Part shown: positions 1 through 12,200 of the stretch, piece after piece
Layout: the number at the start of each line of letters is the position of its first letter
How positions within the stretch are numbered: the first letter of the stretch is position 1
From: Symsagittifera roscoffensis
Lineage: Eukaryota > Xenacoelomorpha > Acoela > Convolutidae
Length of the DNA stretch: 64,000 nt
Direction: 5' to 3'
Assembly (NCBI RefSeq): GCF_963678635.1
Contig: NC_087065.1
Coordinates: forward strand, 49,181,011-49,245,010
Notes under the pieces: generated by a model
The model's input: the letters and a program-made list of their open reading frames with translations, nothing else
Told to the model about the DNA's origin: nothing
Database searches by the model: none
Translations under genes and position numbers: made by a program

Positions 1-331
1 AAACAATCATGCAGGCTGGAATATTTAAATATACTCTTCCCTCAAGCCTTTCTAAATAAATAATAAGTGAGTGTCTCTAAAGCCACTTCAAACCAAAATG
101 CAAATTTATAAATGCAACAATTTCCAAACTCAACTTAAATGTTTCAGTTTTCAATTACAACTTGGTTGCTTGGTTTCTCACTTGAGTTTTTCACACACAT
201 AAAACAATTCTGAGTTTTAACTTTTCTTCATTATCCCTTTGTTCTCTTCTTTTTTCGTCGTTTAGAAGTTCTAAAACTTCTAAATTCTTCTAATTTTCTT
301 TCTTGTTGCCTCTTGTTTTCTCGACCATTCA
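1..331 (-). other. 3' untranslated region of element A (partial)
   Basis: This AT-rich stretch lies downstream of the ORF2 stop on the minus strand. I see no ORF, tRNA, tandem repeat or LTR terminus in it. By comparison with element B it should run on for a few hundred more bases to a 3' LTR outside the window. Confidence 0.6.
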
Positions 332-2842
332 TCAATGCTCCATTTCCTCCTCCTGTGACGCTGACTCTGCACTCTCGGTCTCCGTGTCTTGTAGCACGTC
401 ATTGACTATCCTGACGCTGTTGGAAGCCGTCCTCCAACACTTCTGCTCTTCCACCCTCTGTTTACAGCAAGGTAGGGGATCCACGTTTGATTCTCTGTTT
501 CTACAGAAGCTGTTGTGGAGACACAACGCCACGTTTCTTTCCAAATCTTCTTTCAGCATCTCTGCCTTCTCATTTCCACTACGCTCGCTCGTCCTGGAAA
601 TTCTTTTCACAGCGGTGGTCACTGCATTCCGATGGGTCACGAAAGCTCGCTTGAAAGCTCCTGCCCCAATGTCCAGCTGATATTCACTCTACACTCTGCC
701 ATGTTTCGACATATGCTTTTTCGCATACTCGTACAACCATGCAGTCATGTTAGCTCTGAACCATGGCATCAATCGTTTTCTTGCCCATATCTTCTTCACT
801 TCCATCGGAATGTTTAGAACTTTGCACATTGTCTCAAAAAGATCTAAATCTTTTAGACAATCTAATTTCTGCAGTTGTTCTCTCGTCGGTGCCTCCTGTC
901 TATTATTTTCTCTCACATGAGCCTCCAGCCACCGTATCGCCATCATAACTCCCACTATCACTATTGTTATGGGCTGTGATGAATCTGGTAAACCCATGGA
1001 GAGCAGCTCTCCAGAGTCCCAGATCAACACCAGATTACTACGCTTGGGATACCACCAGGTCTGCAGCAAGCAGTGGCAAGGAAACTCGTCATGTGTCAAC
1101 ATGATGCTCCTCCAATTACGTTTTCCCGAAGCTTCCAGCAATGGCTCCACTTCCATCATCACTCGGTGGATCTCATCATTCTCATCTACTGCATTGTAAT
1201 CTGTGACAGTTGATCCTCTCTGTTTCTGTTTTTCAAAGTCACTGAAGTTCCCGCTCACATATCCCATGAACTTCTTTCCTAGTATTGACTCCAACTCCTC
1301 TTTGGTTCTTTCTGGAACTGCTGAGAAAATCTTACACAGTAACTCGTAAGACTTTTCAGACATTCTTGCCAACCTCACGCACTTCGGCACTGAAAAGGCT
1401 TGATCCACAATCGTTCTTGTACTCTTCACATCCACAGCTACGAAATGTACAGGATACTTGCTCTTGCACATTGGAGCCAACATTGAACCCACCAAATATC
1501 GTGCTCCTGATGGTCTACAATAAGTTTCGCTGTGTCTGATGTTCATCTCCGTTTCGATTGCTTCCCTCCATTTTCCTATATACTTCTGCTCAGTCTGCAG
1601 AACCCCTGGGAATACTTCTACGCTGATGGCTGTGACCATCTCATGTTTCTGTTCTAGATTCAATAGTGACTCTAAAGAACCAAACATGCTGTAGAATCCT
1701 AGTGCTGTCACCAGATTCACATCGGTTCCTCCATGGCAATCTGCTATCAGTTCCGTTTCCGTTTTTGCTTTCATCACTACATTTCCAAACAATACCGTCA
1801 ACTGCTTGTGCTGTTTCTCCAGGGTTTTCACACAGTCTAGACTTCCACAAACGTGACCCTCTAGTCCACAGACTTCCGCCAGACAGCTACCAGGTTTGAC
1901 CCAGTCTTCTGGTCCCCAGCCAGGCAACTCCACTCCATCTTCTCCGTTGCTCTTAGAGGCTGTTGTCATCACATTATATATGATGTTGAGGTCACGCAGG
2001 TTACAGTCCACATTCAGTTCCCTCTGTATGTCCTGTGTCGCCCGTAATATTGAGTCAGCGTTGGGACTAGGACACCACGATGGCTTCATCAATTCCCACA
2101 CTGCCATCAAGCTCGTTCTCAGTAATTCATCTGAGAATCCCAACCCAAATTCCACTCTCTTGTCGGATTTTGGTACTGAAGGTGCAGTCACCTCTTCTTC
2201 CAAGACCAATCCCAATTTGGCCTGTGGATTGTTAATGCTCTTAGTCGTCACAATTCTGGACGTCCAGAATCTTAGTAACACCGCCTGCTCATAATCAAAG
2301 AAGCAATCACGAATGTCTTCACTCAGGAAAGGATTGTATGCTATCCCTATAATCCCGGACACATAGCTATATGACTTCTTCTTGATCGGTCCACAGTATT
2401 CACTGGATTTTGGCAATGCTCCCATAGACTCTTTAGTGAGCCTCAACTCCTTGTTTGAGAATCTCCTGATCTCGTCTATCTTTTTCATGGGTTCCAATTC
2501 TTCAGGTTCTTTCATGTTCACCCTCATCGGTTTACTTTGCTGCATATCCAGCATTGCTAGCAAGAACATGGCTTTCGTTCGCTCATCGCCTTCCTTCAAC
2601 ATTTTAACACAAGTGCTTAATGCAGGTACTGAGATCTGCTCTATCAGGAATCGAATGAAACAGAGAGCGTCTCTCCGCTTTGCACACGCTACTGCTGCTC
2701 CCTCCTGGACTATCAGATCCCTCAGATTCGTCATAAGGAAAACTTTTTCCTCCTTTGATCTCTTCCTTTCTTCTGAATCATATTCTTCGCGAGTCAGTCC
2801 CATCATGCACCAGGTTGAAATTGTCCATACTGTTCTTTCCAA
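332..2842 (-). pseudogene. ORF2 C-terminal remnant of element A (in-frame TAG, 5' two-thirds deleted)
   Basis: One reading frame runs from about 2842 to a stop at 332, interrupted by a single TAG at 691-689. The 717 codons before the TAG and about 100 codons after it align without a shift to the last ~830 residues of the ORF2 proteins of B and C. At the TAG, element B has a tyrosine codon, so a one-base nonsense change explains it. Conserved landmarks are the YVSGI(I/P)G(I/M)AYNPF segment, a C-x9-H-x-C-x4-C cluster, FSVPKCVRLARMS, a PCHC motif and LHNSFCxNRE near the end. No native start is present: an in-frame TGA lies a few codons 5' of the open part, and the SGNH domain and central region seen in B are absent. 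The remnant is unlikely to be expressed as a functional protein. The function of this C-terminal region is unknown. Confidence 0.85.
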
Positions 2843-3224
2843 GTTTGATTTGATTTCGATTTCAAGTTTTGACTCAAGTGAGCAATTAAATGATCAATCA
2901 GGATCTAGAAAAGAAATCACGAATGTCACACCTGTCAACTTCACCTTAACATACATCGTTAAAATTTGCTTAAAGACAGTTCAGATAAAAAGATATTTAT
3001 CCTAAAATTTATTAAAATCAATTGGTTTCTAAAATTTTGGAATTCGACCTAAGATTGGACAGTCCAAACTTTGGATCTATTCCCAAGATCGTCATTTAGT
3101 TGTTCATGGTCACTAACCCCTACTTACCCATGATCTTAATAACCTAACACACAACATAACATAACGCACCTCTCACATATTACACACAACTTAGTCTTTG
3201 GCCTAACACCCTCTCGCACATCAC
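2843..3224 (-). other. Spacer between gag-pol and ORF2 remnant of element A
   Basis: AT-rich spacer of similar length to the gag-pol/ORF2 spacers of B and C. It carries a short GTTATG repeat also seen in B's spacer, and the splice-acceptor-like site at 2905-2916. The internal deletion of ORF2 must have one breakpoint near 2840-2890, because similarity to B's post-acceptor sequence stops there and ORF2 C-terminal similarity begins. Confidence 0.6.
2900..2916 (-). promoter_or_regulatory. Splice-acceptor-like site upstream of ORF2 (element A)
   Basis: On the minus strand a T-rich run ends in TTTTCTAG followed by ATCCTGATTGATC. The same arrangement, pyrimidine tract + AG + ATC(C/T)TGATTGATC, precedes ORF2 of B, and TTTTCAG + ATCGAG precedes ORF2 of C. 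Sequence on either side is much less conserved. I infer a 3' splice site used to make an ORF2 mRNA, by cis-splicing from the leader or by spliced-leader addition. Confidence 0.5.
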
Positions 3225-6200
3225 TCAGCCTATACTTAAGTAATATTTCTTATGTAGATATACTTGTATGTTCGTATCAGAGAATATCACGTGTACAAGC
3301 GCGTACAATTCACGAGGATGCAGTCTTCCTCTATTTGGATCGTACACTGGAAGCGAAAGCTCCTTCACGTCCATTTCCACAAGGAAGTCCCTCAGCCTCG
3401 TCAAAGACAAGACTAGATTTTCTGGGTCCACGTGCTGCTTCTCTGTCGCCCTCGTTACCAAGAAGCATAAGTACTTTCCCGGTATCTGCGACACCGCCGG
3501 GGGTAAGGCTGCTACGCCCCCTATCCCTGGTCTTTGCTTCCAAAGGAATTCCACGTTTTTATATTCCCTCTTAAAATCTGCCGCTAGCGCCGTCCTAAAA
3601 CTCATGTCTGCGGTGATAGCTACCGCACATGTTCTGTTTGTGAGTATGAAATCACTGTCTGTTAGTATTATGTTACTAGAATATTCATTTGGTAAATTAA
3701 AATATGACTCAACTACCCTGCCTATGTCAGGTTTCTTAGGTTCTTCACCTGTTTCTGCTTCTAAGTTTCCTGTTTCTCTTGCTATTCTCAATTTTTTTAT
3801 TATCAAGTTTTCAGTGTGGGTAAGTCCTACCCCCACTCCCCGGACAAAAATATCCATCGGCGTCCCCGTCGATCGCATACCGGGTATTAAGTCAAGATTA
3901 GAAGCTGGAATGAGAAGTTGTCCTTCCTGGGCAGCCCAGGAAGGATCATCTCGTTCGGTCTTAATGTATTTCGCGCTTTCGCGATCTACGTCTTGAATCG
4001 TAACGCTGGTCTTTTCAGGGTCTGATGTCATTTCGTTCAGCCACTCTAAGACACGCAGGTTCGTCAGGTCTTGTTCATTTGACTGCTGTTGCTCATCGTC
4101 GAACTCCACCTCGGGTTTCGACCAGTCGTCAACCCACTCATCGTTGTGGTCATCGACTATGCCAATGTCCTGTGACACTGTTATTTCCTCTAAACCCACT
4201 ACTTCCTCCACTATTTTCTTTAGATCTATCCTATCCACTACAAAGTCGTCACCGTAAGGATTGTATTTCTTTCTTAGTCTCGTCCCATCTTTCTGACGAG
4301 TCTGCATCGTGAACGGAAGATCTGGTTCCATGTTCTTGGGAACCTCTGTCTGTTCGGAATCCTGCCAATCTTCCTCTGCGTAGGGCAAGGTTTCATCGTC
4401 CGCTTCGATCTGTTCGTTTGGATCCAGGTCCAATGGTGTATCCGTACCTTCCTCTACGACTTCGTTTCCATCGTTCTTCTCCCTGGTGCCTTTTTCATTG
4501 ACCTCACAAGCAGGATCCATCATAAGATAATCCCCTTCTTCCATGTCTGCAGGTATACACCAGTCTTCTGTCGATGGATTGTGTGGCTTGATGTTCTCGT
4601 AGTGGGCGGCTCGGCCAGTACTCAGTCTATAAAAGCGTCCCTCTTGGTGCACCTCTGTAATCATGAAGGGTCCCCTCCACTTCTTCAGAAGCTTTTTTGT
4701 CCCTTTCGGTGGTATAACGTTCTGAAATACCCATACGTAGTCTCCCACCGAGTAAGCCTTTGCACCAGCTGCTTTCTTGTCGAATCTTTTCCTCTGCCTT
4801 GCCTGTGCCTGCTGAGTGTTTCGTCTACACAAGTCGTTCAACTCCTGTTGGCGTCTGATCACATCCCTCACGTAGACCTGTGGGGATGTTTTCTTTCCCT
4901 CATACTCTGGGTAGAAGAATGTCAAGGGTAAAGATTTCTCGTGTCCCGTCAGCATCATGTGTGGACTGACTCCAGTGGTGGAGTGTTGCGTGCTATTATA
5001 AGCTCCCATCACCTGTGGAAGGTATCTGTCCCAATCGGTCATGTACCTGGAACAATATACTCTCAGCATCGACACTAACGTCCTATTCTGTCTTTCCACT
5101 AAGCCATTCGTCTGAGGGTGGTATGTCGTGGAGTGAGCCTGAGCGACTTGTGACCGTCTCATAAGCTCTTTCGTAAGCTCGCCTACGAAAGCCGTTCCAT
5201 TGTCCGATTGAAACGTCATTGGACAACCATGTCTTGCTATCCACGTATTGATCAGGTGGTCGCATGTCTCTTCCGCCGAGGCAGTTATGCAGGGCACGGC
5301 CTCTGCATACTTCGTGAAGTGATCTATCATGACCAAGACTTGGTTGTAACCGCTGTCTGTCATGCATATCTTCTGGTGATCTATCTGCACCACCTCGTTG
5401 AATTCAGACGACTCAATTGATTGTAAAGGAAATCGCAACTTCCTAGGATCCTTGACCTGTTGGCATGACAGACATGCTGTCACCCATTTCTCGCATGCCT
5501 TTTTCATCCCAGGCCACTCAAAGCGCTTCAGGATCCTCTGATACACTTTGTCGATCCCTTGATGGCCCATCTGATCATGCGACCTGAATAATAGTTCTGT
5601 CTGATAGAGTTGCGGCAACACTATCGCGTTATATTTGTATAAGACCTTGTCTTCTTCTCTTCTCCTGCAAGCCACGATCCCGTCCTTGTTCAGATATAAT
5701 CTCCCCTCCTTCTGCATGAAGTATTGTCTCAGGATCCTATAGCTGTCTTCTTCCAGGTCACCTTTGTCAGGTGCACCGTTTTCTATCCACCTTTTTAGGT
5801 TGCTTGTCATGCGATCATTTCTCTGCGCCCTTAGAAGGTCCGAGAGTCTGTATCTCGCCTTCAAGTACGTCTTCATGACTCTCATCTGACTGTTCAGCTC
5901 GTTGGGCTGATGTGTGTCTTCTTCCATCTTAACGCACCAAATCTTCGCCAACGGTTGTGTTTCTTGTTGAAACGGCTGAAGATCAGTCCTGACTACCTCT
6001 TTCTGCGGCAACAGGCTTATCGAACGTTTCGATACCGCTATCGTTTCTAAGTCCTCCGCTGCGTTGTCAAAGACTCTTTCGCTTGGTATTAGGTAGCGAT
6101 CACTGTCAGGATCCTGGTACACCTCTCTGTCCAGGTTTCTCGCCCGAGTTTCCACTAGTAGCGTGTGTATCGCCAGTTCTGACAGTTCTGATCCCGAGGT

Positions 6201-9200
6201 CGAATCCCTGTCTGAATAGGTGTTCATTCTCGAGCTTTCTGACTTATCATCCGTCGAAGGTGTTGTGCTGGAGACTGCACGCTCCTCCAGATCATGTCCG
6301 TATTTCCTTCGCATCCATCTGAACTCCCCGGACAAAACTTTGTTCTCTAGGTCCTGTTTCTCATCAGGATTTTTCTCGTCTATCTCGGACTCCCCGGACA
6401 AATTTCCTTGTCCCGGGTGTTGATCTTGTGATCGCTGGTTTTTCTCCTTATCCTTCTCCCCGGACAAATAGTCTTGCAGCAGATTTTGTTTTACAACTCC
6501 ACCCTCTTTATCCCGGTCTACAAAGGTGACAGTTTTCTTTTGCTTGCCGCTTTCCCGTCCTTTCTGTCCGTAGGAAGTACTGGTTAAAATCTCTTGGGGT
6601 ATTGAGGATACTAGTTGCTGAACTATTGTCCTACAATCCCTCTTGTTCTCTTCGTGCTGTTGTCTGGATGGCATGATCTTCACTTTCTTACTGACTGTTA
6701 GCGATACCACTGCTGCTGTCCACTCGGGGTCATCTCTGGTCACTTCTCTTTCTAACAATCCACCCAGCATCCGCATTACTTGTGGTGTGACTTGCACCGT
6801 TTTATCCAATAATGAGAGGCTGTTTATATTCATGCGAGAGAGTTCTTGCTGGACCAGGTTCGAGCGCAGCAACAAATCTAAGGGGACTGGATCCTCCTTG
6901 GACAGGATCTTTATCTCAGCTGCTTTCTCTACAGGTAACTCAGGATGCCCTGGAATTGGATGTCCAGACTTATCCAACCATCTCGTTAAGGGAAGCGCTT
7001 CATAAGTTTCTTTGTCCAGAAACGAGAAACCCTCCTTTACTTCCGCCTGATTGGCCTGCTTCTGCTCCAATCTTTCATAGAACTCAGTTTTCTTGCTGAG
7101 ACTGTCAGCATTCTGATGTTTATCACGCATCCTATGTTCGATTATCATATGGTAGCCATCCAATCTGACTATCCATCTACCAATATAACTCTGATCCATC
7201 GAGTAGGTCTTCAACCAGGATAACGCTCTGTTGTCCACGCGTAACTTGAAGGGAGCGCTCCCCAAGTATGCACGGTACTTTTCCACGAAGGTGGCTACTG
7301 CAAACATTTCTGCTTTCGGTGCGCCATATTTCATCTCTGTGTCACTCAAGACCTTGCTGCCGTATGCAATGGGACGGAGGACTGTTCTTCCGTTCCATTC
7401 TTGCTCTTGATGCAATATTCCTGAGATGGCCACCACCGATGCGTCTGTGTCAAGAACATACATGCCCTTTTCTGTAGGCATGCCTAGCACTGGCGCTTCG
7501 CACAGTTCCCGCTTTATGTTCTCGAAAGCAACTTGTGCTTCATCGTTCCATTCGAACTTCTTCCCTTTGTTGCGCATCAGCTTCTGCATCGGATACACTT
7601 TGTCCGCATATCCCTTAATGAATTCTCGGTAGTAATTGGCAAACCCTAGGAAGCTCATGAGCTGTGTGTCCGTTCTCGGAGCTTTCCATGTCAACACTGC
7701 TTCCACTGCGTCCGGATCTGGCCTCACACCATGCCTGTCCACCATTCTTCCCAGGTACTTGATCGAATCCCTAAGGATTTCACATTTCGATGGTTTGCAT
7801 TTCAAGCCTGCTCTTTTCATACATCCGAAGACCTCATCGAGTCGATCAATGTGATCCTCCAGGGTTGGTGTCGCTATGACTACGTCATCCACGTAGCACA
7901 TCAAGAGATTCCCGTACTTTTTGGTCACTCCTGTCAAAGCCTGAGCCATCAGCCTTTGAAAAGTTGCTGTTGCATTACACAAGCCGAAGGGCATCCTCTT
8001 CCACTGGTACAACCCCAATTCGCACGCGAATCCGGTTTTCTCCCTGTCCTTCTTTCGCAGAGGAACCTGCCAGAAGGCAGAACCCAAGTCCAATGTGGTG
8101 AAGAACTTTGCATCACCAAGTTTGGATAGGCTCTCGTCTATTCGCGGTATCGGGTACGCATCTTTAATCGTTACCGCGTTCAAGTAACGAAAGTCGCAAC
8201 AAAATCTAAGCTGCCCCCCTTTCTTTTTCGCCATTACTACTCCGCAAGCCCATGGTGATTTCGAGGGTTCTATCATGTCGTATTCAAGCAACATTTCTAT
8301 TTCCGCTCGGCACGCTTCCGATTTATGTGGCGTCATTCGCCTTGCGCCTTCCCTATGGGGAACGGCACCCTCTTCTAGTTCGATTTCGTGTTCGACGAAA
8401 TTACAGCAACCGATGTCCGCCTTATGTTTTGAAAATACCTCGGCGTTCCGATTTAGGAGGTCCCGCAATTTTTCAAAATCTCCCTCACCTATTTTTCCTT
8501 TTAAATGTTCTATTTCTGGCAAAACCGGTTTGTCAGAATCTAGTTCATATGACGAGGGGCGTTCCGGAAAATTCGAGCAGCTTGATAAGCCGTCGTCAGT
8601 TTCGGATTTCATTGAAAACAATTTACGAATAGATTTTAATTCATTAATTCTCTTTAAGATTTTATCTTTATTTGCATGATAAGGACAGTCTTTCACACTA
8701 TATTTCTTCAAGTTTTGTGTCTCTTCATAGTCGGTCCTCATCGGCAATGCGTAACCAAGCTTCTTTCCACGCTGGATTGAAACCGTGGTGTCCAGTGTGT
8801 TCAACAACACACTGACACACAGTCCGTTTCGCGTTACCGAGAAGCTCCGGCCTAAAATCACCGAACTCTGACTATTTGGATTCGGTACTAAGCAAACCTG
8901 TTTGCTATCACTTAACGAATTTAAATTTCTCATTCTAAAAATTGCTACTACAGCTTGTCCTGGTTGTAACTTTACTTTTCTATCCAAAAAAACTGGTACC
9001 TTATTTTCATCTGTTATTATCCTATTAATTGGTCTCTTAACATACTTTCGGTCCGGGTTTCTAATCCGTATTAGACCGTTGTTCAAGTCAATCATCACGT
9101 CAAAATTCCTGACAAAATCTCTGCCCAAGATGAATTGGTCGGCGTCGTCCAGATTCTCTACCACCAGGAAGCTCATCCAAAGGTTCCGTCCTCCCATGTG

Positions 9201-12200
9201 AAGGACCGTCACCGGTGTTCTTCCGGCTACGTAGATAGCTCCTCGATTTGCAGCGGCTTGTCGGAGATTCGTAGGAATCAGATCTTCCCGCGTGAAGCCC
9301 ATTCTCTCCCAGGTTTTTATCGGCATCACACTTACCACCGCGCCTGTGTCCAGAAGCCCTGTGACTCCGATTTTTGTTCCGTTGGTGTCAAGCAGGTGTG
9401 CTGTCACATCTGCTTCATATCCAATATGTACCGCGTCTTGTTCCATCATGGCGTCATGGCCTATCCTGCGGACTTTGAGTTCCTCTTCACCCAAATAGAT
9501 CTGCCCCATTTGGTCATCATCTGTTGTTATGTAAGTCCTGGTGTAGATGCTGATTCCATCCACGTTCAGCATTATTTGATACGGCCCATAGACCTCCAAG
9601 TAGCGTCCATGAAGTTTCTTCATGCGAGGGCCACCCGTCGTTAGTAGTGCTCGCACAGCTCTCGACTCAGTGCGTGGCTCCACCTGCCTCAGATAATCTG
9701 CATATGTGTCCAAATGCATTAAAGTGAACTCTGATGGTTCACTCAAATTTCTTATTACCTGGTGTCCAGCCACTGAGATTATCGACTGTATCTTCTTTCC
9801 CTGCGGCGCCATGCCGAACCTCTTACCGGAGATCACTTTAAGTTTCATATCTAAACTGCTTGGTGTTTTCGTCTCCTCGAACTCCGTTGCTTCGAAGGTA
9901 TTCAGTTGCTCCTGAAGCTTTTCATTTTCCAGTTCAAGTTTCACTTTTTGTTCGATTTCTTTCGTCACCAGTTCCTGTTGTACTCTATTTAGAGCATCCT
10001 TTGCGGCTGCCTTGTAATCGATCTTGAAGTCATCGGCCGCAGTTGCTGGTTCCGGTTCACATGCTTCTCCTGTTACCGCTTGCATTTTCTTTGCCGCCAG
10101 CTCTTGAGGTTTGTCCTTCCTGCGTGCCTCTGCTTCGTTTAAAAGTCGAGCCTTGCTTGCTTTCACTCCCGATAAAGCTTCTTCATGCCTTGGATGCTTG
10201 ATGTCTGCCACTGCATCCCAGAATTGTGGACAGTCTGATTTAAAATGACCTTCCAAGTTGCAAAAGAAACACCTCGGGCCAAATTTCGCAATTACTCCTC
10301 TCATGAAATCCTCATGATCCAACTCTGACGCATCTTCGTCCTCGAGGCTAAAGCCTATTGCTTTCATGCCTTGTTTGTAAGCTGGGCATGCTGACACATG
10401 ATGGTCTGTTGAACTGCAATTAGCACAAGAACGTCTCTTGTCCATATCATCCCTCGGTTTGTACCAATGGTTCCCTTGGTTCGCTGGTCCGTTGTTAAAA
10501 TTGCCATAATTGTTCTTGTAATATCCAGATCTCGAAGGAGGTTTCAACAAAAGATACTCTTTTGATTTGAGCCTCAACTCCTCCGGTGTTGGCGCATTAG
10601 TTGATAGTGGTGTGTAATGCGTTGCTAGCATCGTACGAAGTTCATCATTTTTCACACCATCGATGAATTTTGAGGCTACGGCCAGGTTCATCCTTCGATT
10701 TGACTCATCCGGTTGGCTGCGTCTTCTCAGCATTTCCAAATCATCGAGAAACTTGTCTATAGTTTCATCTTCCCGCTGCCTCCGTTTCTCGAAGCGCATC
10801 ATCGCCTGGTGCCCCTGCACCCCTGATCCGAAACGGTTTAATAAAATTTCGAAGATTTTCTCAGCAGTGTCACGTTGATACTGTTTCTTGGCCATGACAC
10901 AGTTCAGGGCTGTCCCTTCTAAGTTGCTGGTGAGCGCGCTGCATTCCTGTCTCTCAGACAAGTCTTCTTCCTCGAAATGCAGCTTCATTACCTCTATCCA
11001 GGTATCAATACAGCCATCAGATTCGTCTTTGTAGCATCTTGGTTTCTTAAAGACTCTTCTGGACTTTTCACTGCGTTCATTGGTTCTAGATAACCGCGTC
11101 AGGAATGTCTCCAAAGACCTGTTCAGGGGTTCAAATGCTGTGGCCATTGCCGTAGCATCCCTTGAGTGTCCCGCCTGAGTGTCCTCACACCTTGTCGAAG
11201 GCTCTGTGTGCGGTACATCCCTACAATCCGAATCACCATGAGCGTTTCCCGCTTGGCCCATGTGACTCCTCCTCGGGCTTGTATGCCCCATGTTGCCAGA
11301 ATCGCTTCTCCCGGTCGCATGTGTGCTTTGCGTTGATCGTTCGTTCGAGGTTTGTCTGTTCCCCGTTGAACTTGCTCTACTGTTCGGGCCCCATGCTGTA
11401 TTACCCCTTGTGGCATAGCCTGATGAACTGCCCCTGCCTCTAGTGGATCCATTTGTCTTCCTCCTTTGATGTTCATTGAAGTTCACCCTCGGTTCCCTGC
11501 TGGGACCTCCCGAGTTCGGCTCTCCTTCTTTTGGTCCACTCTTGCTGCTTAGTAGCCCGTCCAACCTATCCATGATAGCCTGCGTTCGCCTCTCCATCAT
11601 CGCGTCTATCTTTGTGTCAAGAGACCCAAGAGACTGCTCTTGCTGAATTCTTAACTTCTCCATATCGGCTCTTAAGCGTAACTCCCTCTGTTCCGCTTCT
11701 CTTGTCATTCGCGACAAGTTCCTCGTCATATGTTCGTCCGTTCTTTCTTTCAAGCGTTTTTCGCTTCTGTCAACTTCTTGTCTGTTGCGGTTTATTTCTT
11801 CCCGCAGACTTTCTCTTTCAATGTGAACTGCTCTTTCTAGTTCACTCATCCTTATCGACATCTGTTCATTTTGATCTCCTAAACTGCCCACTATGTTGTT
11901 TAAGGCTTCCTCTAGTGCTGCCCCGTTATCCATGAGTGGCGTCACTAGTGGTGGTGTAACTCTGTCGGTCCCAGGTAGCTTCGTGCTGGTCGAGATCCGG
12001 GCCTTGACTCTCTGTCTTGACGTCTTTTCATTATCTATTTCAGGATCCGCTAACGCGTTGCCAAGCCCTCTGGTTCTACTCTCTTCAGGTTGTGGCTCCG
12101 AACTTGTCCTAATCGCGAAGTCCTTCGACTGGCCCGGTGTGTTTGCCTCTTTGCTTATCGTTGTCACTACACCAAATTTATCCATGGTTCCAGTCTCTCT

